12,740 bases of DNA from Methanobacteriota archaeon (lineage in GTDB: Archaea; Thermoplasmatota; Thermoplasmata; RBG-16-68-12), in NCBI GenBank assembly GCA_005878635.1, contig VBLS01000178.1, positions 1-12,740 of the forward strand. The letters are read 5' to 3'. The notes beneath the pieces are model-generated. The model was not told the DNA's origin. It searched no databases and saw nothing but the letters and a program-made list of their open reading frames with translations. This document shows positions 6,841 through 12,740 of the stretch, piece after piece. The position numbers and the translations under genes are program-made. The stretch's first letter is position 1. The number at the start of each line of letters is the position of its first letter.

Positions 6841-7407
6841 TCATCCGGCCTGGCTCGACTCGACGATCGTCTTCGCGAGGCCTTGGAAGGCCTGCTCGAC
6901 ATTGTCGCCGGTCTTCGCGGACGTGTAGAGGACCGGGCATTCGTAGGACCGGAGGATGTTCGCAGCGTCTTCCGGGTTCACTTCCCGCCGCGCGGTCAGG
7001 TCCGTCTTGTTGCCGAGGGCGTAGACGGGGATCGGGCCGACCGAGTCGCGGACTCCGTCGATCCACTTCGACAGGTCGCGGAGCGAGGCTTGCCGGGTCG
7101 TGTCGAAGACCGCGAGGACTCCCTTCGCGCCGTGGAAGTACGCTTCCTTGAACAGTTGGAGGAACGTGCGCTTGCCCATGATGTCGAGGATCATCATGTC
7201 GACCTGGACGGGGCGGCCCTGCATCGAGCCGAGCGCGACCGTCTTCTTGGAGACGACGGCGCCGAGGGTCCGGATGTAGGTCTCGTCGAAGGCCCCGGAC
7301 ACGAACCGGTGGATGAGGCTCGTCTTGCCGACGCCCTCCTCGCCAACGAGGCAGATCTTGAACTTGAACGTCTTCTGCTCGGGCTCCACGGACGGCTTCC
7401 GCATCAT
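6841..7407 (-). CDS. Ras-like small GTPase
   Basis: The 188-residue protein is a single-domain GTPase of the Ras/Rab/Arf superfamily, a class found in several archaeal groups. The G motifs are GEEGVGKTS (residues 22-30, P-loop), Thr47 in YIRTLGA (switch I), DIMG (75-78, switch II), NKTD (133-136) and TSAKTG (162-167). The position equivalent to Ras Gln61 is Lys79, so intrinsic hydrolysis may work differently or need a partner. There is no C-terminal prenylation Cys and no transmembrane segment, so it is probably cytosolic. The start is one of two adjacent ATGs (7407 or 7404). The frame is open to 7440, but that extension would contain the TATA box. It lies between two acyl-CoA operons in the same direction. 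A role in regulating them or an unrelated role (polarity, trafficking, motility) are both possible. The target is unknown. Confidence 0.9.
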   Translation of the reverse strand: MMRKPSVEPEQKTFKFKICLVGEEGVGKTSLIHRFVSGAFDETYIRTLGAVVSKKTVALGSMQGRPVQVDMMILDIMGKRTFLQLFKEAYFHGAKGVLAVFDTTRQASLRDLSKWIDGVRDSVGPIPVYALGNKTDLTARREVNPEDAANILRSYECPVLYTSAKTGDNVEQAFQGLAKTIVESSQAG

Positions 7408-7431
7408 GGTACGCGCGGTACCCGGGCGGGG

Positions 7432-7442
7432 GGTTATCAAGC
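7432..7442 (-). promoter_or_regulatory. TATA box of the small GTPase gene
   Basis: On the minus strand this reads GCTTGATAACC, centred about 30 bases before the ATG at 7407. The mRNA would be leaderless or nearly so, which supports the ATG pair at 7407/7404 as the start. Confidence 0.5.
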
Positions 7443-7462
7443 CAGCGGCCCGATTTTCAGTT

Positions 7463-7939
7463 TCAGGAACGGACCGGCTCGAACCCTTCGATATCGGTGA
7501 TTGCCCCGACCCGATCGCCTCGCGCCTTGAGTTTCGCGCGGACGGCCAAGCCGACCCGGGCCTTCGCGGGAGGGACGAGGAGTCGATGGACCAAGCCCCC
7601 GCGAATTCCTTCGAACGTCACGAGGGCCCAGACCTGGGGACGGGATAGCGGCGTCCCCCGTCGATCCAGGTGAGCCATCGTGACGGCGGCGACGCGGCCC
7701 TCCGGCGGCACGTCCACGAATTCGGTGAGCTCCAAGAAGCAGTCCTCGCAAAAGAGGCGCGGCGGGAGGTAATCGAGGCCGCAGGCGGTGCAGCGGGAGG
7801 CGAGCATCTTACCGTCGTCCCGGAGGGCGACGAAAAATCGCTCACCCGCGACCCCGGAGGTGTAGATGTAGTCCGCCTCCACGTTCCCCTCCCACTGGCG
7901 GAACCGCCGGGCGTCCGTGGTCCGCTCGAGGAACGTCAT
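7463..7939 (-). CDS. DUF35 zinc-ribbon/OB-fold acyl-CoA-associated protein (second copy)
   Basis: This 158-residue protein has the two-part DUF35 architecture. A rubredoxin-like zinc ribbon carries four Cys (50, 53, 64 and 67: CTACG, then CEDC) after an N-terminal helix-rich stretch, and an OB fold runs from about 72 to 155. DUF35 proteins bind CoA substrates and partner with thiolase-type enzymes. Named examples are the archaeal thiolase/HMG-CoA synthase complex, ChsH2 with the Ltp2 aldolase, and BbsA with the BbsB thiolase. The ATG at 7939 overlaps the TGA of the preceding DUF35 gene (ATGA, 7936-7939). It is therefore the last gene of the thiolase operon and probably translationally coupled. 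Its ligand cannot be read directly. The frame is open upstream to 8437, but only as a shadow of the other DUF35 gene. Confidence 0.9.
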   Translation of the reverse strand: MTFLERTTDARRFRQWEGNVEADYIYTSGVAGERFFVALRDDGKMLASRCTACGLDYLPPRLFCEDCFLELTEFVDVPPEGRVAAVTMAHLDRRGTPLSRPQVWALVTFEGIRGGLVHRLLVPPAKARVGLAVRAKLKARGDRVGAITDIEGFEPVRS

Positions 7940-8457
7940 TTCGCATCCTTCCTCAGAGGCCCGAAGTGACGGATGTCGAGGACGCTGCCGCGGCGTTCCT
8001 CCCAGGGCTTCCAGACCGCCTTCACGCGCATCCCGATCCGGATCTCGTCCTTCGTCATGTCGCCGAAGTAGTGCATCATCCCCATCTTCGGGGACGCCCC
8101 GTCGAGGCTCACGACGCCGACGAGGATCGGATCCGGGATCCGCTTCGCGTCCGTGTCGAGGTAGGAAATCGAGAAAGTCTCGATCGTCCCGGTGTCCTGG
8201 ATGTACGTCCATTCGTCGGTCGGGCGGAAACAAACCTCGCAGAACATCCGCGGGGGAAAGAGGATCCTCTTGCACGAGCGGCAAGTGCGCGCGATGAGCC
8301 GTCCGTTCTGCAGCTCCGCGAGGAACCGGGACATCGCCTCGCCGGCCGACCAGGCGTACTTCGCGTTCGGCCGGAACCGGGTCTGCGTCACCTTGCCTTC
8401 GTTCAGGTCCGCGGCGCTCAGCTCGACGCCCGGCCACTTCGTGATGCGTTGGGTCAA
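7936..8457 (-). CDS. DUF35 zinc-ribbon/OB-fold acyl-CoA-associated protein (first copy)
   Basis: The 173-residue protein has an N-terminal extension (about 1-40), a zinc ribbon with Cys 59, 62, 73 and 76 (CRSC, then CEVC after ILFPPRMF), and an OB fold (about 80-165). It is a paralogue of the next gene. The pair may form a heteromeric scaffold for the two thiolase-like proteins encoded upstream. The start is probably TTG at 8457, 7 bases after the stop of the second thiolase gene. GGTGGTGA on the minus strand lies about 7 bases before it and can pair with the 16S rRNA tail. No ATG or GTG fits better. Both DUF35 copies keep all four zinc ligands, so neither looks decayed. Family is confident, the exact start moderately so. 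Confidence 0.88.
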   Translation of the reverse strand: MTQRITKWPGVELSAADLNEGKVTQTRFRPNAKYAWSAGEAMSRFLAELQNGRLIARTCRSCKRILFPPRMFCEVCFRPTDEWTYIQDTGTIETFSISYLDTDAKRIPDPILVGVVSLDGASPKMGMMHYFGDMTKDEIRIGMRVKAVWKPWEERRGSVLDIRHFGPLRKDAK

Positions 8458-8464
8458 GACGACA

Positions 8465-9610
8465 TCACCACCACAGAGGCATGAGATCCCCCCAGGCCTG
8501 TGCCACGCCGGTGTGGACCTCGTGCGGGATCTGCCGCTTGCCGGCCTGGTTCGTGAGCTGCCAAAAGAGTTCCCCGATCTTCTGGCCCATCGTCGCGGCG
8601 ATCGGGTTGCCGACGCCCATCAGGCCTCCCGAGGGACAGACGGGCAGGTCCCCGTCCCGCTCCGTGACGCCCTCGCGGGTGAGGATCGGGGCCTCGCCTT
8701 TCTTCGCGAGCAGCAGGCCCTCGAGGTGATGGAGCTCCTTGTAGTCGAAGGGGTCGTACGGCTCCGCGAAGTCGATCTCCCTCCGCGGGTCCGAGATCTT
8801 GGCGCGCTTGTAGGCGGTCTGCGCGGCCCGGGCGACGTACTCCGGGAAATAGAGGTCGCGGTCGGTCCACATCGTGGAGTCGATGCACCAACCGACGCCG
8901 GACATCCACGCGCGGTCCTTGATCTTCCGCCGGCGGATGAAATCCTCCGAGGCGAGGACGATCGCCGAGGCCCCGTCGCTGGGGGGGCTGATGTCGAGCC
9001 GTTGGACCGGCCACGCCATGACCTCGCTGTTCAGCACGTCGTCGACCGTGATCTTCGGATCCGCAAGCTGCGCGCATGGATGCCCGACCGCGTTGCGCTT
9101 GTTCTTCACCGCGACGCGGGCGATGTCCTCCTTCTTCACGCCGTGGACGTGCATGTAGCGGTTCATCTCCATCGCGAAGATCCACACCAGGTTCGGCCGC
9201 AGCGGACGGTCGAGGATCGGGTCCCAGATGTGGGCGAAGACGCTCTGCGGGTGCGGCTGGCAGGAGGACATCTTCTCCTCGTTCACGACGAGGACCGCGT
9301 CCGCGAGGCCCGAGGCCACGTGCCACCATCCCGCGATCGAACTGAATACGCCGGTCCCGCCGCCGGTGAAGACGCGCGTGTACGGCTTCCGGTAGCCGCC
9401 GCAGCCGTCGAGGAGGTATTCGCCTTTCATGTGGACGCCGTCGAACGCGTCCGGCGCGGTCCCGTTGACGACCATGTCGATGTCCGCCCGGGTCAGGCCC
9501 GCGGAGTCGAGGGCCATCTTGGTCGCCTCGAAGCACATCTCCTTGCCCGTCTCCTGGAGGCGACGACGGAACAAGGTCATCCCGGCCCCGATCACTCCGA
9601 CCTTCCTCAT
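8465..9610 (-). CDS. Thiolase-like protein lacking the canonical catalytic residues
   Basis: The 381-residue protein has the fold of archaeal/SCP2-type thiolases (RKVGVIGAGMT at the N-terminus, FAEPYDPFDYKEL at 281-292, LPVCPSGGLMGVGNP at 322-336). A standard thiolase has a nucleophilic Cys near residue 80-90, a GHP His and a C-terminal Cys or His. Here the first site is Phe81 (RVFTGGGTG), the GHP motif is GNP (Asn335), and the C-terminal site is AQAWG. Thus it is unlikely to perform a normal Claisen condensation or thiolysis. It may be a structural or regulatory partner of the first thiolase-like protein, or an aldolase-like enzyme comparable to Ltp2. The ATG at 9610 overlaps the previous stop (ATGA, 9607-9610). 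The DUF35 genes follow. Motif loss was judged by eye. Confidence 0.87.
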   Translation of the reverse strand: MRKVGVIGAGMTLFRRRLQETGKEMCFEATKMALDSAGLTRADIDMVVNGTAPDAFDGVHMKGEYLLDGCGGYRKPYTRVFTGGGTGVFSSIAGWWHVASGLADAVLVVNEEKMSSCQPHPQSVFAHIWDPILDRPLRPNLVWIFAMEMNRYMHVHGVKKEDIARVAVKNKRNAVGHPCAQLADPKITVDDVLNSEVMAWPVQRLDISPPSDGASAIVLASEDFIRRRKIKDRAWMSGVGWCIDSTMWTDRDLYFPEYVARAAQTAYKRAKISDPRREIDFAEPYDPFDYKELHHLEGLLLAKKGEAPILTREGVTERDGDLPVCPSGGLMGVGNPIAATMGQKIGELFWQLTNQAGKRQIPHEVHTGVAQAWGDLMPLWW

Positions 9611-10758
9611 TGGCCGACCCCCAGGACCGCGACCGCCCCCGTCGCGGACGGAATGTACCGCCAAGATTGCGCGACGCCGACGCGCACGCCGTCGATCTGA
9701 TGGCTTCCGGCGTCGCCCCGGAGTTGGAGGGCGACCTCGGCGGCCCGATGCAGGCCAGTCGCCTCGAAGACGTTCCCGCATCCGAGCGACCCGCCGGCCA
9801 CGTTGACGGGCAACGCCCCACCGGGATCGTAGCCGCCCTTGAGGACCGTGCGGCCGGCTTCCCCCTTCTTCGCCAGCCCCACCGCCTCCAGGTGCTGCAG
9901 CTCTTTGTAGGAGAACCGGTCGTCGACCTCGGCGAAGTCGATCTCCGTCGCGGGACGTCGGACCTTCGCGAGGCGATAGGCCATCTCGGCCGCGAGTTGG
10001 GCGTACGCCGCCTGGGTCCAGTCGCGCGTCTCGAGGGTCGGCGAATCGCTCGCCCATCCGATGCCGCGGATCCAGACGGGATTCGCGTGGCGTCGCCTCG
10101 CGGCCGCTTCCGACGCGAGGACGAGCACGACGCCGCCGTCGGCGGGGGCCGCAATGTCGAGCGCTCGGAGCGGGGCGAAACGTTCCGCGGACGAGAGGAC
10201 CTGCTCGGCATCCACTTTAGCGGCATAGGCCGCGAGCGGATTCCGGAGCGCGTTCGTGCGGTTCTTGGCGACGACCGCGGCGAAGGCCTTCACCGAGGTC
10301 CGAGTCTTCCGGACGAAAGCATCGGCCTCGAGGCCCGCGATCAGGAACGGGTGGCCTCCGAGCGGCTTGTTCCAGATCGGATCGAGGCCGTGCTCGATGA
10401 TCCCTTCCAGGGTCAGGATGTCGGACGCTTTGCTGTGCGCTTCGACGACGGCGATGTCGATGAGCCCGGTCTGGATCTGCATGAACGCGTTCGCGAGGCC
10501 TTGCAGGCCGTCCCCGGTCACCGTGCAGACAGGCCGGAGGGCGCCCCCGAGCTGATCCGGCGTGAACTCATCGAAGATGCCGAAGCCCTCGTAGTAATCC
10601 TCGGCGCACGTGACGAACGAATCGACCTCCGTCCGCGGGTCGACGCCCGCGTCCGCGTAGGCGCGCGAGGCCGCCTCGAACATGAGTTCCTTCCAGCTGT
10701 ACTCGGGCGTCGACGGACGAAACGCCGTCATGCCCACCCCGATGATCCCGACCCGCAT
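9607..10758 (-). CDS. Thiolase-like protein, first gene of the thiolase/DUF35 operon
   Basis: The 383-residue protein is a paralogue of the next gene and has the same SCP2-type thiolase fold (MRVGIIGVGMTAF at the start, FAEVDDRFSYKEL at 275-286). A Cys at the expected nucleophile position remains (Cys78, RPVCTVTGDG). The GHP His, however, is Asn329 (GCGNVFEATG), and the C-terminal catalytic motif is AQSWR (363-367). It is therefore an atypical thiolase or an aldolase-like relative, probably working with its neighbour and the two DUF35 proteins on a CoA thioester. The frame is open to an ATG at 10824, but the family begins at MRVGIIG, so I chose the ATG at 10758. The promoter is not clear. A CTTAAG hexamer at 10839-10844 would give a leader of about 57 bases. 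Confidence 0.87.
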   Translation of the reverse strand: MRVGIIGVGMTAFRPSTPEYSWKELMFEAASRAYADAGVDPRTEVDSFVTCAEDYYEGFGIFDEFTPDQLGGALRPVCTVTGDGLQGLANAFMQIQTGLIDIAVVEAHSKASDILTLEGIIEHGLDPIWNKPLGGHPFLIAGLEADAFVRKTRTSVKAFAAVVAKNRTNALRNPLAAYAAKVDAEQVLSSAERFAPLRALDIAAPADGGVVLVLASEAAARRRHANPVWIRGIGWASDSPTLETRDWTQAAYAQLAAEMAYRLAKVRRPATEIDFAEVDDRFSYKELQHLEAVGLAKKGEAGRTVLKGGYDPGGALPVNVAGGSLGCGNVFEATGLHRAAEVALQLRGDAGSHQIDGVRVGVAQSWRYIPSATGAVAVLGVGQ

Positions 10759-10857
10759 GCAGTCCGGCCCCCGATTCGACGCTGATTCCGGGGAAATCGC
10801 GACCGCACAAAAGACTGTCGCCATCGGGCACGCAAGGGCTTAAGGCGAGTCGCGTCG

Positions 10858-11454
10858 ATGGTTCCCGCGGAAGGGGTTCGGCTGCCTCTCTACTACTTCG
10901 ATATCGAGACGACGGGGGACGATCCGCAGCAGGACCGGATCGTGACCGCCCAATACCAGCCGCTCGCGGACGACCTCTCCGCGGTCGGACCCTTCCAGGT
11001 CATCGCGGAGTGGGAGTGGGGCGAGAAGCAGGTCATCCAGATGGCCCTCGACAAGGGGGTGCTCGAGCCGACCTGGGACTTCGTGCCGGTCGGGAACCGG
11101 CTTCGCTTCGACCTGACCTTCCTGATCGAGCGGGCGACGAAGTGGAACCTGATCGAATGGGACCTCGCGAAGCTGAAGTACTTCTGGTTCACGAAGCCCT
11201 ACGTGGACCTGGGGCCGATCCTCGTGATGCTGAACCGCGGTTCTCTCGCGGGATCGAGCTTGCACAATTTCTCGGAAAAGGAGAGGGGGTCCCGAATCCC
11301 GCGGATGTACCTCGCCGGTCGATTCCCCGAGATTATCGAGTACGTGACGAAGGAGCGAAACGCGGCGCTCGACCTGCTCCAAGAAGGACGGGACGTCCTC
11401 GGGGCGATGGGCGACCAACGCCGCCGGGCGCCAAGTGCCCCCGATCCGGCGTGA
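10858..11454 (+). CDS. DEDD-type 3'-5' exonuclease-like protein (RNase H fold)
   Basis: This 198-residue protein resembles the stand-alone exonuclease domains related to family B polymerase proofreading and RNase T/D enzymes. ExoI is YFDIETTGDDP (residues 13-23, metal ligands Asp15 and Glu17). ExoII is VGNRLRFDLTFL (78-89, Asp85). A plausible ExoIII Asp is Asp172 in YVTKERNAALDLL (162-174). No polymerase or helicase part is attached, so it probably acts alone on DNA or RNA ends. The substrate is unknown. The C-terminus (about 186-198) is a short Arg/Pro/Ala tail. The ATG at 10858 follows AAGGCGAG (10842-10849) at suitable distance. The gene diverges from the thiolase operon with a 99-base spacer and is followed 72 bases later by the acyl-CoA dehydrogenase. 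It has no obvious link to acyl-CoA metabolism. Confidence 0.78.
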   Translation: MVPAEGVRLPLYYFDIETTGDDPQQDRIVTAQYQPLADDLSAVGPFQVIAEWEWGEKQVIQMALDKGVLEPTWDFVPVGNRLRFDLTFLIERATKWNLIEWDLAKLKYFWFTKPYVDLGPILVMLNRGSLAGSSLHNFSEKERGSRIPRMYLAGRFPEIIEYVTKERNAALDLLQEGRDVLGAMGDQRRRAPSAPDPA

Positions 11455-11486
11455 ATCGAATCCTCCGAAGCCGTCCAACGCGAAGC

Positions 11487-11523
11487 CCTAAGAGACCGTC
11501 CGCGGTTATGCCGTCCGGAAGGG
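11487..11523 (+). promoter_or_regulatory. Probable promoter and ribosome site of the acyl-CoA dehydrogenase gene
   Basis: CCCTAAGAG (11487-11495) is a weak TATA-like box about 37 bases before the ATG at 11527. GGAAGGG (11517-11523) is a Shine-Dalgarno-like run 3 bases before that ATG. The ribosome site is more convincing than the box. Confidence 0.4.
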
Positions 11524-11526
11524 ACG

Positions 11527-12669
11527 ATGGACTTCGAATTGGATTCTGAACATGAGATGATCCGACAGACCGTCCACGACTTCGCCGAGAAGGAGGTCCG
11601 GCCGGTGGCGGCCCACGTCGACAAGACCGGCGAGTTCCCGAGGGCCACCGTCGCGAAGATGGGGGGCCTAGGCTTCCTCGGCGTCGCCATCCCTACGGAG
11701 TATGACGGAGCGGGACTCGATGCGCTCGCCCTCGCAATCGGCATCGAGGAGATGGCCCGGGTCTGCGGATCGCATGCCCTGATTATGGCGGCGCACAACT
11801 CCCTCTGCACCGGGAACATCTGGCTCGCCGGAAGCGAGGCCCAGAAGCGGAAGTACATCCCCGACCTCGCGAGCGGCCGGAAGATCGGCGCATGGGCGTT
11901 GACGGAACCGACGAGCGGGTCCGATGCGGCCGCGATGAAGACCGCCGCGAAACGGAAGAAGGACGAGTGGGTCCTCAACGGGACGAAGACCTTCTGCACC
12001 AACGCTCCGGTCGCCGGGACTTTCGTCATCCACGCGGTCACGGACCCGACGAAGGGGACGCGCGGGATCAGCGCGTTCATCGTGGAGCGGGGCAATCCTG
12101 GCCTCTCGATCGGGAAGGTCGAGGACAAGCTCGGCGTCCGCGGGAGCGCAACGTCGCAGGTCATCCTGAGCGACTGTCATTTGCCGAAGGACGCGATGCT
12201 CGGCGCCGAAGACGACGGATTCGTCAACGCACTGAAGATACTCGACGGAGGCCGGATCGGAATCGGGTCCATGGCCGTCGGGATCGCCCAAGGCGCTTTC
12301 GAGGAATCCGTGAAGTACGCGAGGGATCGGGTGCAGTTCTCCAGGCCGATCGCGGAGCACCAGGCGATCCAGTTCATGCTCGCCGACATGGCGACGCGGA
12401 TCGACGCGTCGCGGGCCTTGGTCCGGAGGGCGGCGTGGTTGAAGGACCGCGGCCTGCCGTTCAAGAAGGAAGCCGCGATGGCCAAGTTGTACGCGAGCGA
12501 GATGTCCTCGTTCGTCACGAACAAGGCCGTGCAGATCCACGGCGGCTACGGATACATCGCCGACTACCCGGTGGAGCGGATGCTCCGCGATGCCAAGCTC
12601 ACGGAAATCGGAGAAGGGACGAGCGAAATCCAGCGGCTCGTCATCGCGAGAGAAGTGCTCGGAAAGTAG
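11527..12669 (+). CDS. Acyl-CoA dehydrogenase (short/medium-chain type)
   Basis: This flavoenzyme family oxidises acyl-CoA to trans-2-enoyl-CoA, the first step of beta-oxidation, and passes electrons to electron-transferring flavoprotein. The 380-residue length is typical. An all-helical N-domain runs to about 120. The first signature, WALTEPTSGSDA (123-134), opens the beta domain that holds FAD and substrate. The C-terminal helical domain contains RVQFSRPI (268-275), QIHGGYGY (336-343) and IGEGTSEIQR (361-370). The likely catalytic base is Glu363, the short/medium-chain position. The residue before it is Gly rather than the frequent Tyr. Chain length and branching preference cannot be read by eye. 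Together with the mutase, a butyryl- or branched-chain acyl-CoA substrate is plausible. No ETF genes are seen in the window. It appears to have its own promoter rather than depending on the exonuclease gene. Confidence 0.95.
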   Translation: MDFELDSEHEMIRQTVHDFAEKEVRPVAAHVDKTGEFPRATVAKMGGLGFLGVAIPTEYDGAGLDALALAIGIEEMARVCGSHALIMAAHNSLCTGNIWLAGSEAQKRKYIPDLASGRKIGAWALTEPTSGSDAAAMKTAAKRKKDEWVLNGTKTFCTNAPVAGTFVIHAVTDPTKGTRGISAFIVERGNPGLSIGKVEDKLGVRGSATSQVILSDCHLPKDAMLGAEDDGFVNALKILDGGRIGIGSMAVGIAQGAFEESVKYARDRVQFSRPIAEHQAIQFMLADMATRIDASRALVRRAAWLKDRGLPFKKEAAMAKLYASEMSSFVTNKAVQIHGGYGYIADYPVERMLRDAKLTEIGEGTSEIQRLVIAREVLGK

Positions 12670-12681
12670 GTCGGATTATCT

Positions 12682-12690
12682 CTTTATACC
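12682..12690 (+). promoter_or_regulatory. TATA box of the partial gene at the window end
   Basis: CTTTATACC has a TTTATA core (12683-12688) centred about 28 bases before the ATG at 12714, so the transcript is probably leaderless. It is one of the cleaner archaeal promoter boxes in the window. Confidence 0.6.
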
Positions 12691-12713
12691 GCGGCCGCGC
12701 ATCTCCGCGCGAA

Positions 12714-12740
12714 ATGCCCGACAGTGAATACGAGGTCGAG
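12714..12740 (+). CDS. 5' end of an unidentified gene
   Basis: The frame ATG-CCC-GAC-AGT-GAA-TAC-GAG-GTC-GAG (MPDSEYEVE) runs off the window. It is called because a TATA box sits at exactly the spacing of a leaderless archaeal gene, in the same direction as the acyl-CoA dehydrogenase, 44 bases after its stop. Nine residues are too few to suggest a function. Confidence 0.5.

Noticed and set aside
6780..6902. N-terminal extension of the mutase frame up to 6902.
   Set aside because: It would overlap the end of the GTPase gene, span the TATA box at 6810-6819 and add Arg/Ser-rich residues not expected in the family.
4320..7151. A 943-codon open frame on the plus strand, antisense to the mutase operon.
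   Set aside because: It lies opposite three well-supported genes and the GTPase gene. Its translation is Arg/Asp/Glu-rich with no fold-like pattern. High GC and strong third-position bias leave the opposite strand free of stops.
8192..10785. Long plus-strand open frames (8192-9700 and 9610-10785) opposite the thiolase/DUF35 operon.
   Set aside because: They are the same GC-bias shadow effect. The minus-strand products have clear family motifs and ATGA couplings, and the plus-strand translations do not resemble proteins.
10759..10824. N-terminal extension of the first thiolase-like protein to the ATG at 10824.
   Set aside because: The family begins at MRVGIIG (ATG 10758), as does its paralogue at 9610. 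The 22 extra residues look like untranslated sequence.
11668..12540. Minus-strand open frame of 290 codons opposite the acyl-CoA dehydrogenase.
   Set aside because: The plus-strand gene has every family signature; the minus-strand translation is a charged, low-complexity shadow.
1..12740. Search for mobile elements, CRISPR arrays, long direct or inverted repeats, and defence genes.
   Set aside because: No transposase, integrase, spaced repeats or defence-type domains were found. The tRNA is followed by chromosomal genes with no sign of an attachment-site duplication. The window looks like ordinary chromosome.

Overview
The window is a GC-rich, densely coded stretch of an archaeal chromosome. 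The archaeal call rests on several independent signs: a transcription initiation factor B (TFB) gene, TATA-type promoter boxes about 28 to 37 bp upstream of starts, short or absent leaders, a long archaeal-type FKBP isomerase, and a tRNA gene with no encoded CCA. The Ras-like GTPase and the split acyl-CoA mutase suggest an uncultivated Thermoplasmatota-like lineage. That placement is an inference from gene style, not from a tree. No phage, insertion sequence, CRISPR array or other mobile element is visible.

Layout. Positions 16-753 (+) encode a class II glutamine amidotransferase-like protein, followed by TFB (922-1836, +). A two-transmembrane protein of unknown function (1880-2539, -) converges on TFB and diverges from an FKBP-type prolyl isomerase (2647-3516, +). 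A tRNA-Arg(CCT) gene follows (3592-3666, +). The minus strand then carries three blocks. The first is a B12-dependent acyl-CoA mutase operon: large subunit, B12-binding small subunit and MeaB GTPase chaperone (6779 down to 3704). The second is a Ras-like small GTPase with its own promoter (7407-6841). The third is an operon of two thiolase-like proteins and two DUF35 zinc-ribbon/OB-fold proteins (10758 down to 7463), with ATGA overlaps. A DEDD-type exonuclease-like gene (10858-11454, +) diverges from that operon. An acyl-CoA dehydrogenase (11527-12669, +) and the first nine codons of another gene (from 12714, +) close the window.

How the genes fit together. The mutase block, the thiolase/DUF35 block and the acyl-CoA dehydrogenase all act on CoA thioesters, so the right two thirds looks like an acyl-CoA (fatty or branched-chain amino acid) metabolism neighbourhood. 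Three points stand out. The mutase large subunit has Phe89 and Gln207 where methylmalonyl-CoA mutase has Tyr and Arg, which is the isobutyryl-CoA mutase pattern. The B12 subunit has no conventional start codon before its essential cobalamin-binding His; the best-placed start is an ATC behind a strong Shine-Dalgarno sequence. Both thiolase-like proteins have lost the canonical His of the GHP motif, and one has also lost the nucleophilic Cys, so they may not be ordinary thiolases.

No gene-free stretch exceeds 300 bases. The largest gap, 754-921, holds the TFB promoter and leader. No convincing transcription terminators were seen.
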